This document shows positions 16,420 through 28,989 of a stretch of 64,000 nt of DNA, one piece after another. The stretch's first letter is position 1. Every line of letters begins with the position of its first letter. The position numbers were made by a program, and so were the translations under genes. Under the pieces are notes generated by a model. It was not told the origin of the DNA. It searched no databases and was given only the letters and a program-made list of their open reading frames with translations. This stretch comes from Burkholderia mayonis (GTDB taxonomy: Bacteria > Pseudomonadota > Gammaproteobacteria > Burkholderiales > Burkholderiaceae), in the NCBI RefSeq assembly GCF_001523745.2, contig NZ_CP013387.1, positions 310,001 to 374,000 on the forward strand, in the 5' to 3' direction.

Positions 16420-17621
16420 TCAGTCGCGACAAGGGTGGAGCGCCGCTTCGCCGCGATAGACGCTGATCGCCATGACGATCGAAGCCAGGCTGCACACCAT
16501 GCCGGAGACGAACACGGCCGACGTACCGGCGAATTTCGCAATGACGCCGGCGAGCGGCGCCGACAGGCCGATCGCGATGTCGAAGCATGCATCGTAGAAG
16601 CCGATCGCCATGCCGAAGTCGTGCTGCGAAATGCCGCGAATCGCAACGAGCGCGAGCAGCGGATAGATCATCGACACGCCGAAGCCGCTCAGCGCGGCGC
16701 CGAGAATCGACATCGACGGACTCGTCGACTGCCAGATCAGCAACTGTCCGACTGCTTCGATCGACAGCATCCACACCGCCATCGCTGGCGAGTTGTTCCT
16801 GTCCGCGCCAGAGCCGAGCAGCAGGCGCGCGCTCACGAAGCCGACCCCGAATGCGGACAGCGCATATTCCGCGCCCGACCAGCCTTTTTCCATATACGCG
16901 ATCGCGACGAAAGACGTGACCGTCACGTATCCGACGGTCGCGAGCCCGAATACCAGGCCCGGCCGCCAGATCTCCCTGATCGTCTCCAGCGCGCTGCCCT
17001 TGTGATCGGCGGGCGCGGCCAGATGCGCGTTCTGCAGCCGCATCGCGATGAACAGGCCGACTAGCGGGACGATCGCGGTCGCGAGCGCGACGATCCTGAA
17101 GCCGAACATTTCATTGAGCGCGGCGGCGAGCGCTGCTCCGGCCGAAATGCCGGCGAACATCGCGATGCCGATCCACGACAGCGCCTTGCCCGCGTTGTCC
17201 GCGCCGAATAGGCCGATCGGCCAGGTGCTGCCGCCCGTGAACAGCAGGCCTTGCGCGAAGCCCATCGCGATCCGGCCGACGACGATGAGCGCGAGGCCGA
17301 GTGCCGGAACCGACGCGAATTCGCTGCCGACGAAGTAAAACGCACCGGATGCGAAGCTGCCGAGCAGACCGATCAGCATGGCGATCTTCGGGCCTTTGCG
17401 GTCGGCGTGACGCCGGCGAAGTGTCGCGTGAGCAGCGTCGCGACGGATTCGACGCCCATCACGAGCCCGACGACCGTCATTCCGTATCCTAATTTCGCGT
17501 TGACGAAGGCGGGGACCGAGCCGAGCGGCATGCCCATCGCCATCAGGCCGAGAAAGACGACGACTGCTATCGGAACGAAGCGGCCCGCGCGGGCCGATTG
17601 CACTGCAACACGCTTGATCAT
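16420..17621 (-). pseudogene. MFS transporter split by a frameshift
   Basis: Together the two frames encode an almost full-length (about 400-residue) 12-TM MFS permease. The N-terminal part from ATG 17621 (MIKRVAVQSA) includes LGLMAMGMPLGSVPAFV and reaches RHFAGVTP. The continuation DRKGPKIAMLIGLLGSFASG is in another frame, so about one base is missing near 17390-17410 in the loop 2-3 motif (expected G-x-x-x-DRKGPK). The second part runs on to 16420 with intact membrane segments. It is a pseudogene with a single lesion, or a sequencing error in a GC-rich stretch; the otherwise clean sequence fits a recent event. The substrate is unknown. Confidence 0.75.
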
Positions 17622-18142
17622 CGATGTTTCTGTCAAAAAAGCGTCAAGAAAAGACTCGCGGTAAGCGATTGCTTTCTCCAAACGGACGTGTTGCGCAATG
17701 TCATTGTTTTCGATCCGGAGCTCGGCATCCGGCTCCCGACGGATTCTATTCGCGGCGCCGAATTTCTTCAGACGGTCGATGTGCTTGAGCGAATGCGGTC
17801 AGCGCGGCGGCCGATTCTTCGTTCTCGAGGCCGCCGGACGGGGGGGCGAGCGCGATGACGCGGAACCGAGCGAGAAGCGAGTCGAGCACGGAGAGCGGGA
17901 CAGGACGGACGACCGGATGGCGTGCGGCGGCCGGCGAAACCGTCGTCGTCGCAATGGGCGCCAAATGATCGGAAGCGGACCGTGAGCCGGCCGCGCACGA
18001 ATATGGATGCGATTCCCGGAACCGCTCGAACCGCCGAGCACGAACCTCGGCATCCGGCGATCCGCAAGCGAATTCCGATTCGCGCAACCGCGCGTCGCCC
18101 ACTACACTGGGTGATATCCCGGCTGCTTCGAACAGGTGTGGC
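17622..18142. other. Mostly gene-free interval; possible short coding remnant at 17690-17858
   Basis: No confident gene. One plus-strand frame from about 17690 to the stop at 17858 encodes NVIVFDPELGIRLPTDSIRG followed by AEFLQTVDVLERMRSA, which reads more like real protein than the surrounding shadows. It lacks a credible start and may be the tail of a deleted gene. Confidence 0.3.
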
Positions 18143-18622
18143 ATGCTACAGATGCGTCCGATGACCCAGACGGAATTCCGCGAATACCGCGCGCACGCCG
18201 CGCGCAGCTATGCGCGCGATCTGATCGAGTCCGGCCAGAGCGAGCCGGACGAAGCCGACGAGCGCGCGCTCGCCTGCATCGACACGCTGCTGCCCGACGG
18301 GCTCCTCACCGACGATCAGGTGCTGCTGACGCTGAGCGAATCCGGCGACGGCGTCGTGCTCGGCCACCTCTGGTACGGCGTCGTCGCGGAAGGACCGCAT
18401 CGGACGCTCTTCATCTACGACCTCGAAATCGAGCCCGCCTTTCGCCGCCAGGGCTGGGCGACGCGCGTGCTGCAGGCACTCGAGGACGACGCGCGGCAAC
18501 TGCACGTGAGCGAGATCGGCTTGTCGGTGTTCAATCACAACGCGGCTGCGCTCGCGCTGTATCTCGAGCTGGGTTTCGTCGCTGCGACGACGACGCTCGT
18601 CAAGTCGATCGAGCCGCTTTGA
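18143..18622 (+). CDS. GNAT-family N-acetyltransferase
   Basis: 159 residues with the Gcn5-related acetyltransferase core. The acetyl-CoA-binding motif A is IEPAFRRQGWATRVLQALE (R-R-x-G-x-A pattern), preceded by a beta strand FIYDLEI, and motif B is LSVFNHNAAALALYLELGF, the usual N-x-x-A-x-x-L-Y-x-x-x-GF. The substrate (small molecule or protein amine) cannot be told. Start 18143 (MLQMRPMTQTEF) or the ATG at 18152 are both possible; the difference is three codons. It appears monocistronic. Confidence 0.9.
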   Translation: MLQMRPMTQTEFREYRAHAARSYARDLIESGQSEPDEADERALACIDTLLPDGLLTDDQVLLTLSESGDGVVLGHLWYGVVAEGPHRTLFIYDLEIEPAFRRQGWATRVLQALEDDARQLHVSEIGLSVFNHNAAALALYLELGFVAATTTLVKSIEPL

Positions 18623-18771
18623 TCTTGCGGTCGTGCTGCCGCTGCGAGCACGGCGGTGCGTCGCGGCTGCGACAGGCGGTCTTCACATCGATGCGGATTT
18701 GCGTATCGTTGCGACGCGCACGACGAAGACACGCGGTGTCGCACGTGTTCAAGCCTGTCCGTTATTCGCGT

Positions 18772-19200
18772 TCATTCTGGCTCTTTGAGCCGCTTGTCGC
18801 GCTGACATCGCGATAGCGGGAGCTGTTTCGCCTTCAGCACCTTCACGATCCGCCGTTCCTGCTTGTCGGTGATCACGGTGAGGCAAGCGCATCCGTAGCC
18901 GTGCGGGCCGTTGGTTTCGACATATTGCTTGCCCGACATGTCGGGAATCAGGTCCATCCCGTCGGCCTCGGGGCCGCCCATCGTGCTGAGCGTCCATGAG
19001 CCGGTGCGGTCGGTGAGCCACCAGTTCGCGGGCGTCGGGTTCTCGAGCCAGCCGCATCGGATTTCGGCCGCGTGCGCGTGCTGGACCCCGAATGCGAGGG
19101 CGAGCGCGGCGAGCAGATGGCTTCCGCTGCGGCGTGAGGGCGAAGCCGTTGCGGTCGCTCGCGCGCGCTTTGCGTGGCGGCGGGTGAGGGATAGGGTCAT
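18772..19200 (-). CDS. Exported DUF4087-type protein
   Basis: 142 residues. An Arg-rich N-terminus is followed by a hydrophobic stretch (SHLLAALALAFGVQHAHA) ending in AHA-AE, a plausible Sec signal peptidase site. The mature part has AEIRCGWLENPTPANWWLTD, then GSWTLSTMGGPEADG and YGCACLTVITDKQERRIVKV, characteristic of DUF4087 and rich in Trp and Cys. Function is unknown; the location is inferred to be periplasm. The ATG at 19200 begins the signal sequence; the frame extends to 19338 but upstream residues look non-coding. It is 198 bp downstream of copA on the same strand and could be co-transcribed. Confidence 0.75.
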   Translation of the reverse strand: MTLSLTRRHAKRARATATASPSRRSGSHLLAALALAFGVQHAHAAEIRCGWLENPTPANWWLTDRTGSWTLSTMGGPEADGMDLIPDMSGKQYVETNGPHGYGCACLTVITDKQERRIVKVLKAKQLPLSRCQRDKRLKEPE

Positions 19201-19398
19201 GCTGCGTGATGGGCGGCGCGTTCGTCCGTCGCTGTCGTCCTGTCGATGCGGGCAGTCTAACGCAGTCGAGCACGCGGGCGTGTCGCGATTTGTCGCGCAC
19301 CGTCGTCGCGCACGGCCCGCGGCCCGCGATGCACCCACGAGCCGCGGGCCGCTTGCTTCATGCGCAGCGCAGGCTGTCGCGACCTTGCTTGTTGCCGC

Positions 19399-22332
<2,934 letters not shown>

Positions 22333-22377
22333 CTGCAATCCGATTCGATAAGGCGGGCGATGCCGCCGACAACTGCA

Positions 22378-22408
22378 AGTATCAACTTTCCCATGATGGG
22401 AAGGTCAA
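22378..22408 (-). promoter_or_regulatory. CueR/MerR-type copper promoter for copA
   Basis: Read on the minus strand: -35 TTGACC (22408-22403), 19-bp spacer, -10 GATACT (22383-22378). The spacer contains the perfect dyad TTCCCAT-G-ATGGGAA (22388-22402). An over-long 19-bp spacer with a central palindrome is the hallmark of MerR-family activation, and CTTCCC..GGGAA resembles known CueR boxes. The -10 ends 46 bp before the copA ATG. Confidence 0.85.
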
Positions 22409-22887
22409 GCGGACGATGCAGCACCGATGCCGATCGTCGGGGCGTGGGCAGCGCGGGGCCGCCGTGGTCGCGGGCGGCCGCACAAGGCTTCGCCGGGCGT
22501 TCGGGCGGCGGTCGCAGCGCCAGGGGCATGCGCACGGCGCGGCGTTTGGTCGCGCATCGGCGGCGGTTTCTCACGAATCGCGAGACGGCGAGCGCACCGG
22601 GCGTTCGTCGCAATGCGCTGCCGTCCGTCTGCTTCTCGTGTTCGCCATCCCAAATATTGACGATCCGTCGGCACGCCGAGGCGCTCCACTCGGATCCGAA
22701 TCGCCTTTTCGCGCGATCGGGCATTGTTTTTGCCGGGGCGACGAGAGTACGATACTGCCGATCCAAAAATAACGATCTGATCAAGCAACAGCCGGCCGGC
22801 ACGCACGCTACGAGGAAGACCCCGCGCCCTACGGGCCGGCCGCCGATCAACACGCGCGGCCCTGCCGCGCGTTCGCCGTGCCACCGA
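22409..22887. other. Gene-free divergent interval upstream of the DUF1254 gene
   Basis: No supported gene in the nearly 480 bp beyond the copA promoter. It becomes relatively AT-richer around 22640-22790, which suits a promoter for the DUF1254 gene, but I cannot pick a -35/-10 pair with confidence. Confidence 0.5.
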
Positions 22888-24312
22888 ATGATAAAAAACC
22901 GACGAGAATCCACTGTTTCTCTGCGGCGCGCTGGCGCGTCGCTTGTCGCGCTGGCGCTGCTTGCGGCCTGCACGTCGACGCCCGAGGCGATCCAGCGCAA
23001 GACGGGCTGGATGCGCAGCGAGGTCGCAGATTCCTACATCTACGCTTATCCGCTCGTGCTGATGGACGCCGCGAAGGAGGCCGCGGCGGCCGACGGCGCG
23101 CCCGTCAACACGCTGCGCCACGCGCAGGCGCTGCCCGCGCCGGGCACGGCGAATCCGCCGCTCGCGAGCGTCGACATGCTCGATTCGACCGGCTGGCTCG
23201 ACGTCGCCGACGAGCCGGTCGTCGTCGTGCTGCCCGATGCGCGCGGCCGCTACCTCGATGCCCGCGCGCTCGACATGTGGACCAACGTGCTGTGGTCGAC
23301 CGGCCCGTCCGCGAATCCGCGCTCGGGCCTGAGCCGGGCGCGCGGGGTCGCGTTCGTCGGCGCCGGCTGGGAAGGCCGGTTGCCCGAAGGCGTCGCGCGC
23401 GTCGACGTGCCCGCGCGCAACGTGTGGCTCGACGTGCGGATCCAGACGAGCGGCGGGCGCGACCTCACCGCCGCGAAGAAGCTGCAGCGCGCGATTCGCG
23501 TCGTGCCGCTGTCCGTCTACACGGGCGACGCGCGCGGCGTGTCGCGCGCGGTGCACGCGGGCGTGACGCCCGCCGATCCGGCGTCGGAGGCCGCCGCGCC
23601 CGTCGCGCAGGTCGCGGCGCTCGACCCGCCCGGATTCTTCTCGCGCGTCGCGCGCGCGTTGCAGGACAATCCGCCGCCCGCCGCCGACGCGCACGCGCAG
23701 GAGATCCTCGCCGACATCGGCGTGACCGCGGGCGCGCCGGTGCAATGGAAGGGCGACAAGCTGATCGGCGCCGAGAACGGCGCGGCCGAGGCGCGCGAGC
23801 GGCTCGCCGCGCTGCCGCCGAACGTGCTGACCGCGAACGGCTGGAGCTGGCTCGGCGACAGCGCAGGCAGTTACGGCCAGGATTACGCGTTGCGCGCGTA
23901 CGCGGCGTCGACGCAATTCGGCGCGGCGACGCGCGACGACGAAACCGTCGCCGTCGTCAAGACCGACAGCGCGGGCCGGCCGCTGAACGGCGCGTACCGC
24001 TACGTGATCCGCTTCGCGCCGAACGCGCTGCCGCCCGCGCGGGCGTTCTGGTCGCTCGCGCCGTACACGCCGGACGGCGCGCTGCCCGACCTGGGCCGTG
24101 CGCGCCGCTCGATCGGCGAGCGCGACCGGCTGCACCGCAACCGCGACGGCTCGCTTGAGATCGTCGTGTCCGCAACGCCGCCCGGCAAGGGCTACGCGTC
24201 GAACTGGCTGCCCGCGCCGCGCGCCGACTTCGCGCTCGCACTGCGGCTCTATGCGCCGAAGCGGCAAGCCGCCGACGGCACCTGGCAGCCTCCCGCCGTC
24301 ATCCGCAAGTGA
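22888..24312 (+). CDS. DUF1254/DUF1214 lipoprotein
   Basis: 474 residues. The N-terminus has a basic start, hydrophobic core and lipobox LVALALLAACTS, so it is likely a lipoprotein cleaved before Cys. An N-terminal DUF1254 region (ADSYIYAYPLVLMD, LDSTGWLDVADEPVVVVLPD) is followed by a C-terminal DUF1214 region (GYGSNWLPAPR-like YASNWLPAPRADFALALRLY). Proteins of this kind are widespread, and no reaction is established that I know of. The ATG at 22888 begins the signal sequence; the frame is open further left but that part overlaps the copA promoter. A GC-rich hairpin (CACCCGG/CCGGGTG) follows the stop at about 24330-24353. Confidence 0.88.
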   Translation: MIKNRRESTVSLRRAGASLVALALLAACTSTPEAIQRKTGWMRSEVADSYIYAYPLVLMDAAKEAAAADGAPVNTLRHAQALPAPGTANPPLASVDMLDSTGWLDVADEPVVVVLPDARGRYLDARALDMWTNVLWSTGPSANPRSGLSRARGVAFVGAGWEGRLPEGVARVDVPARNVWLDVRIQTSGGRDLTAAKKLQRAIRVVPLSVYTGDARGVSRAVHAGVTPADPASEAAAPVAQVAALDPPGFFSRVARALQDNPPPAADAHAQEILADIGVTAGAPVQWKGDKLIGAENGAAEARERLAALPPNVLTANGWSWLGDSAGSYGQDYALRAYAASTQFGAATRDDETVAVVKTDSAGRPLNGAYRYVIRFAPNALPPARAFWSLAPYTPDGALPDLGRARRSIGERDRLHRNRDGSLEIVVSATPPGKGYASNWLPAPRADFALALRLYAPKRQAADGTWQPPAVIRK

Positions 24313-24465
24313 ACGTTCGCGCGCGCCACCCGGTCATAAGGCCGGGTGCGGCGCGCGCCGACGCCCGCATCCTCGCTGCGTCACGAAAGGCGCAGCGCCT
24401 ATACTGGCGAAAGCCGGACCTTCCCGTCCCGATTTACTCGCTGCCGTTCCGACGGCGATTCAGTA

Positions 24466-27400
24466 ATGGCATTCAATAAAGAAACCATCCAATCGACCTT
24501 GCAAAAGCTTGGCGTCGCCGCCCGGTCGCGCCGCGCGAAGCGCACTGGCATCGGCGTCGCGATCTTCCTCGCGGTGTTCGGACTGCTCGGCTTTTTCGCG
24601 GCGCCGCCGCTGATCCGACACATCGCCGAGCAGCAACTGAGCCAGCAGCTCGACCGTCCCGCGACGATCTCGCGGATCGCATTCAATCCTTACACGCTGC
24701 GGCTCGAGGCCGACGGCGTGCACGTCGGCGAGCGCGGCGGTCAGGGCGATTTCGTCGACATCGGCAAGCTCGTCGTGCGCGCGTCGTGGACGTCGCTCGC
24801 GCGTTTCGCGCCGATCGTAGACGAAGTGCGACTCGATCAGCCGCGCTTCCGCATCGTCCGCTACGACGCGCAGCGCTTCAACTTCACCGACCTGGTCGAC
24901 AAATTCTCCAAGCCGTCGCCGCAGCCTTCGACGAAGCCGGCGCGCTTCTCGGTATCGAACATCCAGGTCAACGACGGCCGCATCGAGTTCGACGACCAGC
25001 TGCTGAACACGAAGCACGTCGTCGACCAATGGTCGGTCGGCATTCCGTTCATCGCGACGCTGCCGTCGAAGACCGACATCTTCGTCACGCCGAAGCTGCG
25101 CGCGCGCCTCGACGGCAGCGGAATCGCGATCGACGGCAAGACGAAGCCGTTCGCGCAGTCGCGCGAATCGTCGATCAACCTGAAGTTCGACGGTCTCGAC
25201 GTGCCGCGTCTTCTGTCCTACGCGCCGACGAAGCTGCCCATCGACGTGCGCTCGGGCAAGCTGTCGAGCGATCTCAACTTGAATTTCGCGATGTCGGGCG
25301 ATACGCCCGCCCTGCGCGTGTCGGGCGCCGTCGATCTGAACGACGCGCAGGTGACGGGCCCGGCGAACGAGCCGCTCTTCGCCGCGCACGCGGTGCACGT
25401 CGCGGCCGCGCAGATCGAGCCGCTGCGCAACGTGCTGCATTTCGACGACATCCGGATCGATCAGCCGGTCGTGTCGCTCGCGCGCGACAAGGCAGGCGTG
25501 CTGAACGTCATGAAGCTGGCGGGCGGGGCGGAGAGGGCGCCGGCTGCGGCAAAGACCGCCGCTTCGACGCCGGCGCTGGCCAAATCCGCTGCTGCTTCGG
25601 GCGACCCGGCCGTCGCGGCAGCGTCCGCGTCCGGAGCGGTCGAATCGCCGCCGGCCAGCGGCGCGCCGGCTGCGGCCGCGTCCAGCGCAGCCGCGACCGC
25701 CGAGAAAGAGAAGACCCAGCCGCTCGACCTGACGATCAAGCGTTTCTCGATCAACGACGGCACGCTCGACATGAACGATGCGTCGCTCGCGACGCCCGCA
25801 GCGATCTCGCTCAAGCACGTCGCGACGACGCTCGCCGATTTCACGCTGACGGGCAAGACGCCCGCGCGCTATACGCTCGCGACCGACGTCGCGAGCGGCG
25901 GCTCGCTGAAGGCCGAAGGCGCGTTCAACCTCGCGGCGCGGCAGGCGGACACGAAGCTCGTCGTCGACGCGCTCGCGCTGCCCGTCGTGCAGCCGTATCT
26001 CTCCGGCGCGACGTCCGCGCGGGTGCTCGACGGCGCGCTCAGCACGTCGGTCAACGCGAAGGCGGACTGGTCGAAGACGCCGCTCGACGCGCAGGTGAGC
26101 GACAGCGAGCTCGGCCTGAAGTCGCTGAAGATCGCGCTGCCGAACGCGAAAACGCCGGCGGTCGCGCTGCCCGACGCGCGCGTGAAGGTGACGAAGATCG
26201 ACTTGGCCGCGCGCACCGCCGAGATCGCGAGCATCGATGCGACGGGCCTCGCGCTCGACGTCGCGCGTTTGCAGAACGGCAGGATCGATCTCGCGTCCCT
26301 CGCCGGCGCGCACGAAGCGGCGCCCTCGCGCGCCGCCGCACCCGCGTGGCGCTACAAGATCGACGAACTGAACGTGAAGGACGCGAAGGCGAACTTCACC
26401 GACCGCTCGACGCCGCTGCCGGTGAAGCTCGCGTTCTCGCCGCTGCAACTGAACGTCAAGCAGATCAGCGAAGACCTGTCGAAGCCGCTGCCTGTCAAGC
26501 TGACGACGACGCTGAACCGCAAGGGCTCGCTCAACGTGTCGGGCAACGTCACGGCGACGCCGCTCAAGGTCGGCCTGAAGCTGAACGGCAACCGGCTCGA
26601 CGCGGCTGCGTTCGAGCCTTACTTCGGCAGCATGCTGAACGCGACGGTTGCGAGCGCGCTGCTGAACGCGAAGGGCGACCTGAATGTCGAGCAGGCGAAG
26701 CAGTCGATGAAGGCGTCGTATCGCGGCGACGCGGCGCTCGTCGACGTGCGGATGCTCGACAAGGCGACGTCCGATCCGTTCGCCGGCTGGCGCTCGCTCG
26801 CGCTCACGAACCTGAAGGCGAATTACGACAACGTGCGCGGCACCGATGTCGACGCGTCGCGCGTGACGTTTTCGAATTTCTACGGCCGCGTGCTGCTCGA
26901 CGCACAAGGGCGGCTGAACTTGCGCGAGGTCGTCGCGAAGGAAAGCGGTCCCGCGCAGTCGTTGACGCGCGATGCGAGCGGCAAGGAGCCGGTGCCGCTG
27001 ACGCCGCAGGCGGCGTCGCAAGCGAGGGCGGCCGCCGCGGCGTCGGTCGCGGCGCCGGCGTCGGCGCCGGTGCTCGCGTCGGCGGCCGCGGCGTCGGCTG
27101 AGAGCGCGTCGGCGTCGGCCGTATCCACGTCGGCCGCATCCACGTCGGCCGCATCCGGCGCCGCCGTCGTGCGCGCGGCCGCGCCGCCTCAGCACCCGGT
27201 GCGGCTGCATTTCGGCCAACTGCTGCTGCAAAGCGGCCGCGTCACGTACACCGACAACTTCATCAAGCCGAACTACACGGCGAACCTCGTCGCGATCAAC
27301 GGTACGGTCGGCGCGTTCGGCACCGACTCGACGACGCCCGCGCCCGTCGACGTCGGCGCGAAGCTCGCGGCGAACGGCCCGATCACGATCAAGGGGACGG

Positions 27401-28386
27401 TGAACCCGCTGATCGAGAAGCCGGCGCTCGACTTGACCGCGACCGCGCACGACATCGAGCTGACGAACCTGACGCCGTATTCGGCGAAGTACGCGGGCTA
27501 TCCGATCACGAAGGGCAAGCTGAACGTCGATCTGCACTACAAGCTCGACAACGATCAACTGAGCGCGAACAACCACATCTTCATCGATCAGTTGACGTTC
27601 GGCGACCACGTCGAGAACGACACCGCGACGAAGCTGCCGGTGCGGCTCGCGATCGCGCTGCTGAAGAACTCGCGCGGCGAGATCGACGTGAATCTTCCGG
27701 TGTCCGGATCATTGTCGAATCCGGAGTTCAGCGTCGGCGGCCTGATCTGGCGCGCGGTGCTGAACCTGATCGCGAAGGCGGTCACGTCGCCGTTCACGCT
27801 GCTCGCGCACGCGTTCGGCGGCGACGGCGAGGAGCTCGGCTACGTCGAGTTCGAGCCGGGCCTCGCGAAGCTGTCCGACGCGTCGGACAAGAAGCTCGAC
27901 ACGATCTCGAAGATGCTCGCGGAGAAGCCGGCGATCCGCCTCGACCTGATCGGCCGCGTCGATCCGGTCAAGGACCTGCCGGGCCTGCGCGACGCGTACG
28001 TCGACCGGCTCGTCCGGCAGCAGAAGCTGAAGGACGTGGTCGGCCAGGGCGAGAGTGTCGATCCGATGACGGTAAAGGTCGATCCCGCCGAGTACACGAA
28101 GTATCTGACGAAGGCGTACAAGGCCGCCGACTTCAAGAAGCCGCGCAACGTGATCGGCTTGACGAAGACGCTGCCCGACGACGACATGAAGCAGGCGCTC
28201 GCCGATCATGCGCCCGTCGATGATTCGAGCCTGCGCGCACTCGCACAGAGCCGCGCGCAAGCGGTCCGCCAGTATCTGGAGGGCAAGGTCGATCCGAGCC
28301 GGATGTTCATTGTCGCGCCGAAGCTCGATGCGAAGGGCATCGAGGACAAGGGGGCGACGACGCGCGTCGACTTCGGTCTGAAGTGA
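24466..28386 (+). CDS. Large DUF748 / AsmA-like envelope protein
   Basis: 1,306 residues. A membrane segment at about 24-46 (IGVAIFLAVFGLLGFFAAPP) precedes a very long beta-rich periplasmic region of AsmA/DUF748 type, with repeated 'LRLEADGVHV / FSVSNIQVNDGRIEFDD / FSINDGTLDMND' units. Two Ala/Ser-rich linkers (about 355-420 and 855-905) divide it. The C-terminal part (VEFEPGLAKLSDASDKKLDT and IRLDLIGRVDP) resembles an OmpA-like fold end common to DUF748. Such proteins are proposed to bridge the two membranes and move phospholipids; that role is by analogy. ATG 24466 starts the cytoplasmic stub; the frame extends to 24346. A perfect terminator follows. Confidence 0.9.
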   Translation: MAFNKETIQSTLQKLGVAARSRRAKRTGIGVAIFLAVFGLLGFFAAPPLIRHIAEQQLSQQLDRPATISRIAFNPYTLRLEADGVHVGERGGQGDFVDIGKLVVRASWTSLARFAPIVDEVRLDQPRFRIVRYDAQRFNFTDLVDKFSKPSPQPSTKPARFSVSNIQVNDGRIEFDDQLLNTKHVVDQWSVGIPFIATLPSKTDIFVTPKLRARLDGSGIAIDGKTKPFAQSRESSINLKFDGLDVPRLLSYAPTKLPIDVRSGKLSSDLNLNFAMSGDTPALRVSGAVDLNDAQVTGPANEPLFAAHAVHVAAAQIEPLRNVLHFDDIRIDQPVVSLARDKAGVLNVMKLAGGAERAPAAAKTAASTPALAKSAAASGDPAVAAASASGAVESPPASGAPAAAASSAAATAEKEKTQPLDLTIKRFSINDGTLDMNDASLATPAAISLKHVATTLADFTLTGKTPARYTLATDVASGGSLKAEGAFNLAARQADTKLVVDALALPVVQPYLSGATSARVLDGALSTSVNAKADWSKTPLDAQVSDSELGLKSLKIALPNAKTPAVALPDARVKVTKIDLAARTAEIASIDATGLALDVARLQNGRIDLASLAGAHEAAPSRAAAPAWRYKIDELNVKDAKANFTDRSTPLPVKLAFSPLQLNVKQISEDLSKPLPVKLTTTLNRKGSLNVSGNVTATPLKVGLKLNGNRLDAAAFEPYFGSMLNATVASALLNAKGDLNVEQAKQSMKASYRGDAALVDVRMLDKATSDPFAGWRSLALTNLKANYDNVRGTDVDASRVTFSNFYGRVLLDAQGRLNLREVVAKESGPAQSLTRDASGKEPVPLTPQAASQARAAAAASVAAPASAPVLASAAAASAESASASAVSTSAASTSAASGAAVVRAAAPPQHPVRLHFGQLLLQSGRVTYTDNFIKPNYTANLVAINGTVGAFGTDSTTPAPVDVGAKLAANGPITIKGTVNPLIEKPALDLTATAHDIELTNLTPYSAKYAGYPITKGKLNVDLHYKLDNDQLSANNHIFIDQLTFGDHVENDTATKLPVRLAIALLKNSRGEIDVNLPVSGSLSNPEFSVGGLIWRAVLNLIAKAVTSPFTLLAHAFGGDGEELGYVEFEPGLAKLSDASDKKLDTISKMLAEKPAIRLDLIGRVDPVKDLPGLRDAYVDRLVRQQKLKDVVGQGESVDPMTVKVDPAEYTKYLTKAYKAADFKKPRNVIGLTKTLPDDDMKQALADHAPVDDSSLRALAQSRAQAVRQYLEGKVDPSRMFIVAPKLDAKGIEDKGATTRVDFGLK

Positions 28387-28422
28387 CGCCGGGGGACGTC
28401 GCATGACGTCGGCTCGACGAAG

Positions 28423-28453
28423 GCGGCGCGGCTCGGTCCGCGCCGCTTTTTTT
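28423..28453 (+). terminator. Intrinsic terminator after the DUF748 gene
   Basis: GCGGCGCGG (28423-28431) pairs perfectly with CCGCGCCGC (28438-28446) around CTCGGT, followed immediately by seven T (28447-28453). It begins 36 bp after the stop codon. Confidence 0.92.
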
Positions 28454-28504
28454 GTTCCCGTGCCCGCGCGCGGCCCTCGTGCGCGGCAGAGGCGGCGCGC
28501 CGCG

Positions 28505-28726
28505 TCAGCGCGCCGCGACGGCCGGGGCGCGCTTCTCGAGCTCCTTGCGCGCGGCGAGCGGAATGCGCGGATCGTCCCACGCGGCCAGCCATTCGACTTC
28601 CTTCGCGGTGAACACCTGACCGTAATTGCGCAGCGCGTATTGCAGCGAATCGATGATGTGATGACGGATGATCTCGGGCGTGCGCGCGTCGTCGAGCACG
28701 CATCGGAAGGCTTCCAGCGTGGCCAT
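28505..28726 (-). CDS. 73-residue hypothetical protein
   Basis: A small, cysteine-containing, largely helical protein starting MATLEAFRCVLDDARTPEII with ALRNYGQVFTAKEVEWLAAW in the middle and EKRAPAVAAR at the end. It has no signal, membrane segment or known motif. The family is not recognised; it looks like a conserved cytoplasmic protein. It is convergent with DUF748 across the terminator and co-directional with the hydrolase gene upstream (263 bp away). The ATG at 28726 was chosen because the open frame upstream reads as non-coding. Confidence 0.6.
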   Translation of the reverse strand: MATLEAFRCVLDDARTPEIIRHHIIDSLQYALRNYGQVFTAKEVEWLAAWDDPRIPLAARKELEKRAPAVAAR

Positions 28727-28935
28727 CGTGATGCTCCGGATAAGGACGATTTCCTTATCGCATGACAATAGTCCTTCGCCAACCCTGAAAAAAACGCCCG
28801 GCGGGCCGGACGTGCGGGCGTCGCGGCATGCGCCGGGCGGCAAGTCGCCGCAGTGGGCGGGCGGCGAACGCGCCGATGTGCGCGGCGCGCGATCTTGTTT
28901 AGACGAACCGGATGGTTCGGATGTCCGGACCGGCT

Positions 28936-28980
28936 GGAAGCGCCGGCCGCCGCCGATATGCAGGGGCGGCCGGCGCTTCC
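28936..28980 (-). terminator. Strong 16-bp hairpin downstream of the hydrolase gene
   Basis: GGAAGCGCCGGCCGCC (28936-28951) pairs perfectly with GGCGGCCGGCGCTTCC (28965-28980), 13-base loop, ten bases beyond the stop of the phosphodiesterase-like gene. There is no T run, so it probably acts as an mRNA end stabiliser or a Rho-assisted stop. Confidence 0.5.
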
Positions 28981-28989
28981 CTTGCGTCT

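Noticed and set aside
22333..22338. TTG start for copA two codons upstream
   Set aside because: ATG at 22332 is adjacent and gives the normal N-terminus; no ribosome site separates them.
22427..22660. 77-codon frame between copA and the DUF1254 gene
   Set aside because: Arg/Ala-rich, no Shine-Dalgarno, not family-like; a cueR gene was looked for here and not found.
24460..27609. 1,049-codon open frame antisense to the DUF748 gene
   Set aside because: Arg/Val/Asp-rich shadow of a GC-rich gene, no family signature, no ribosome site; the opposite strand has a clear protein.
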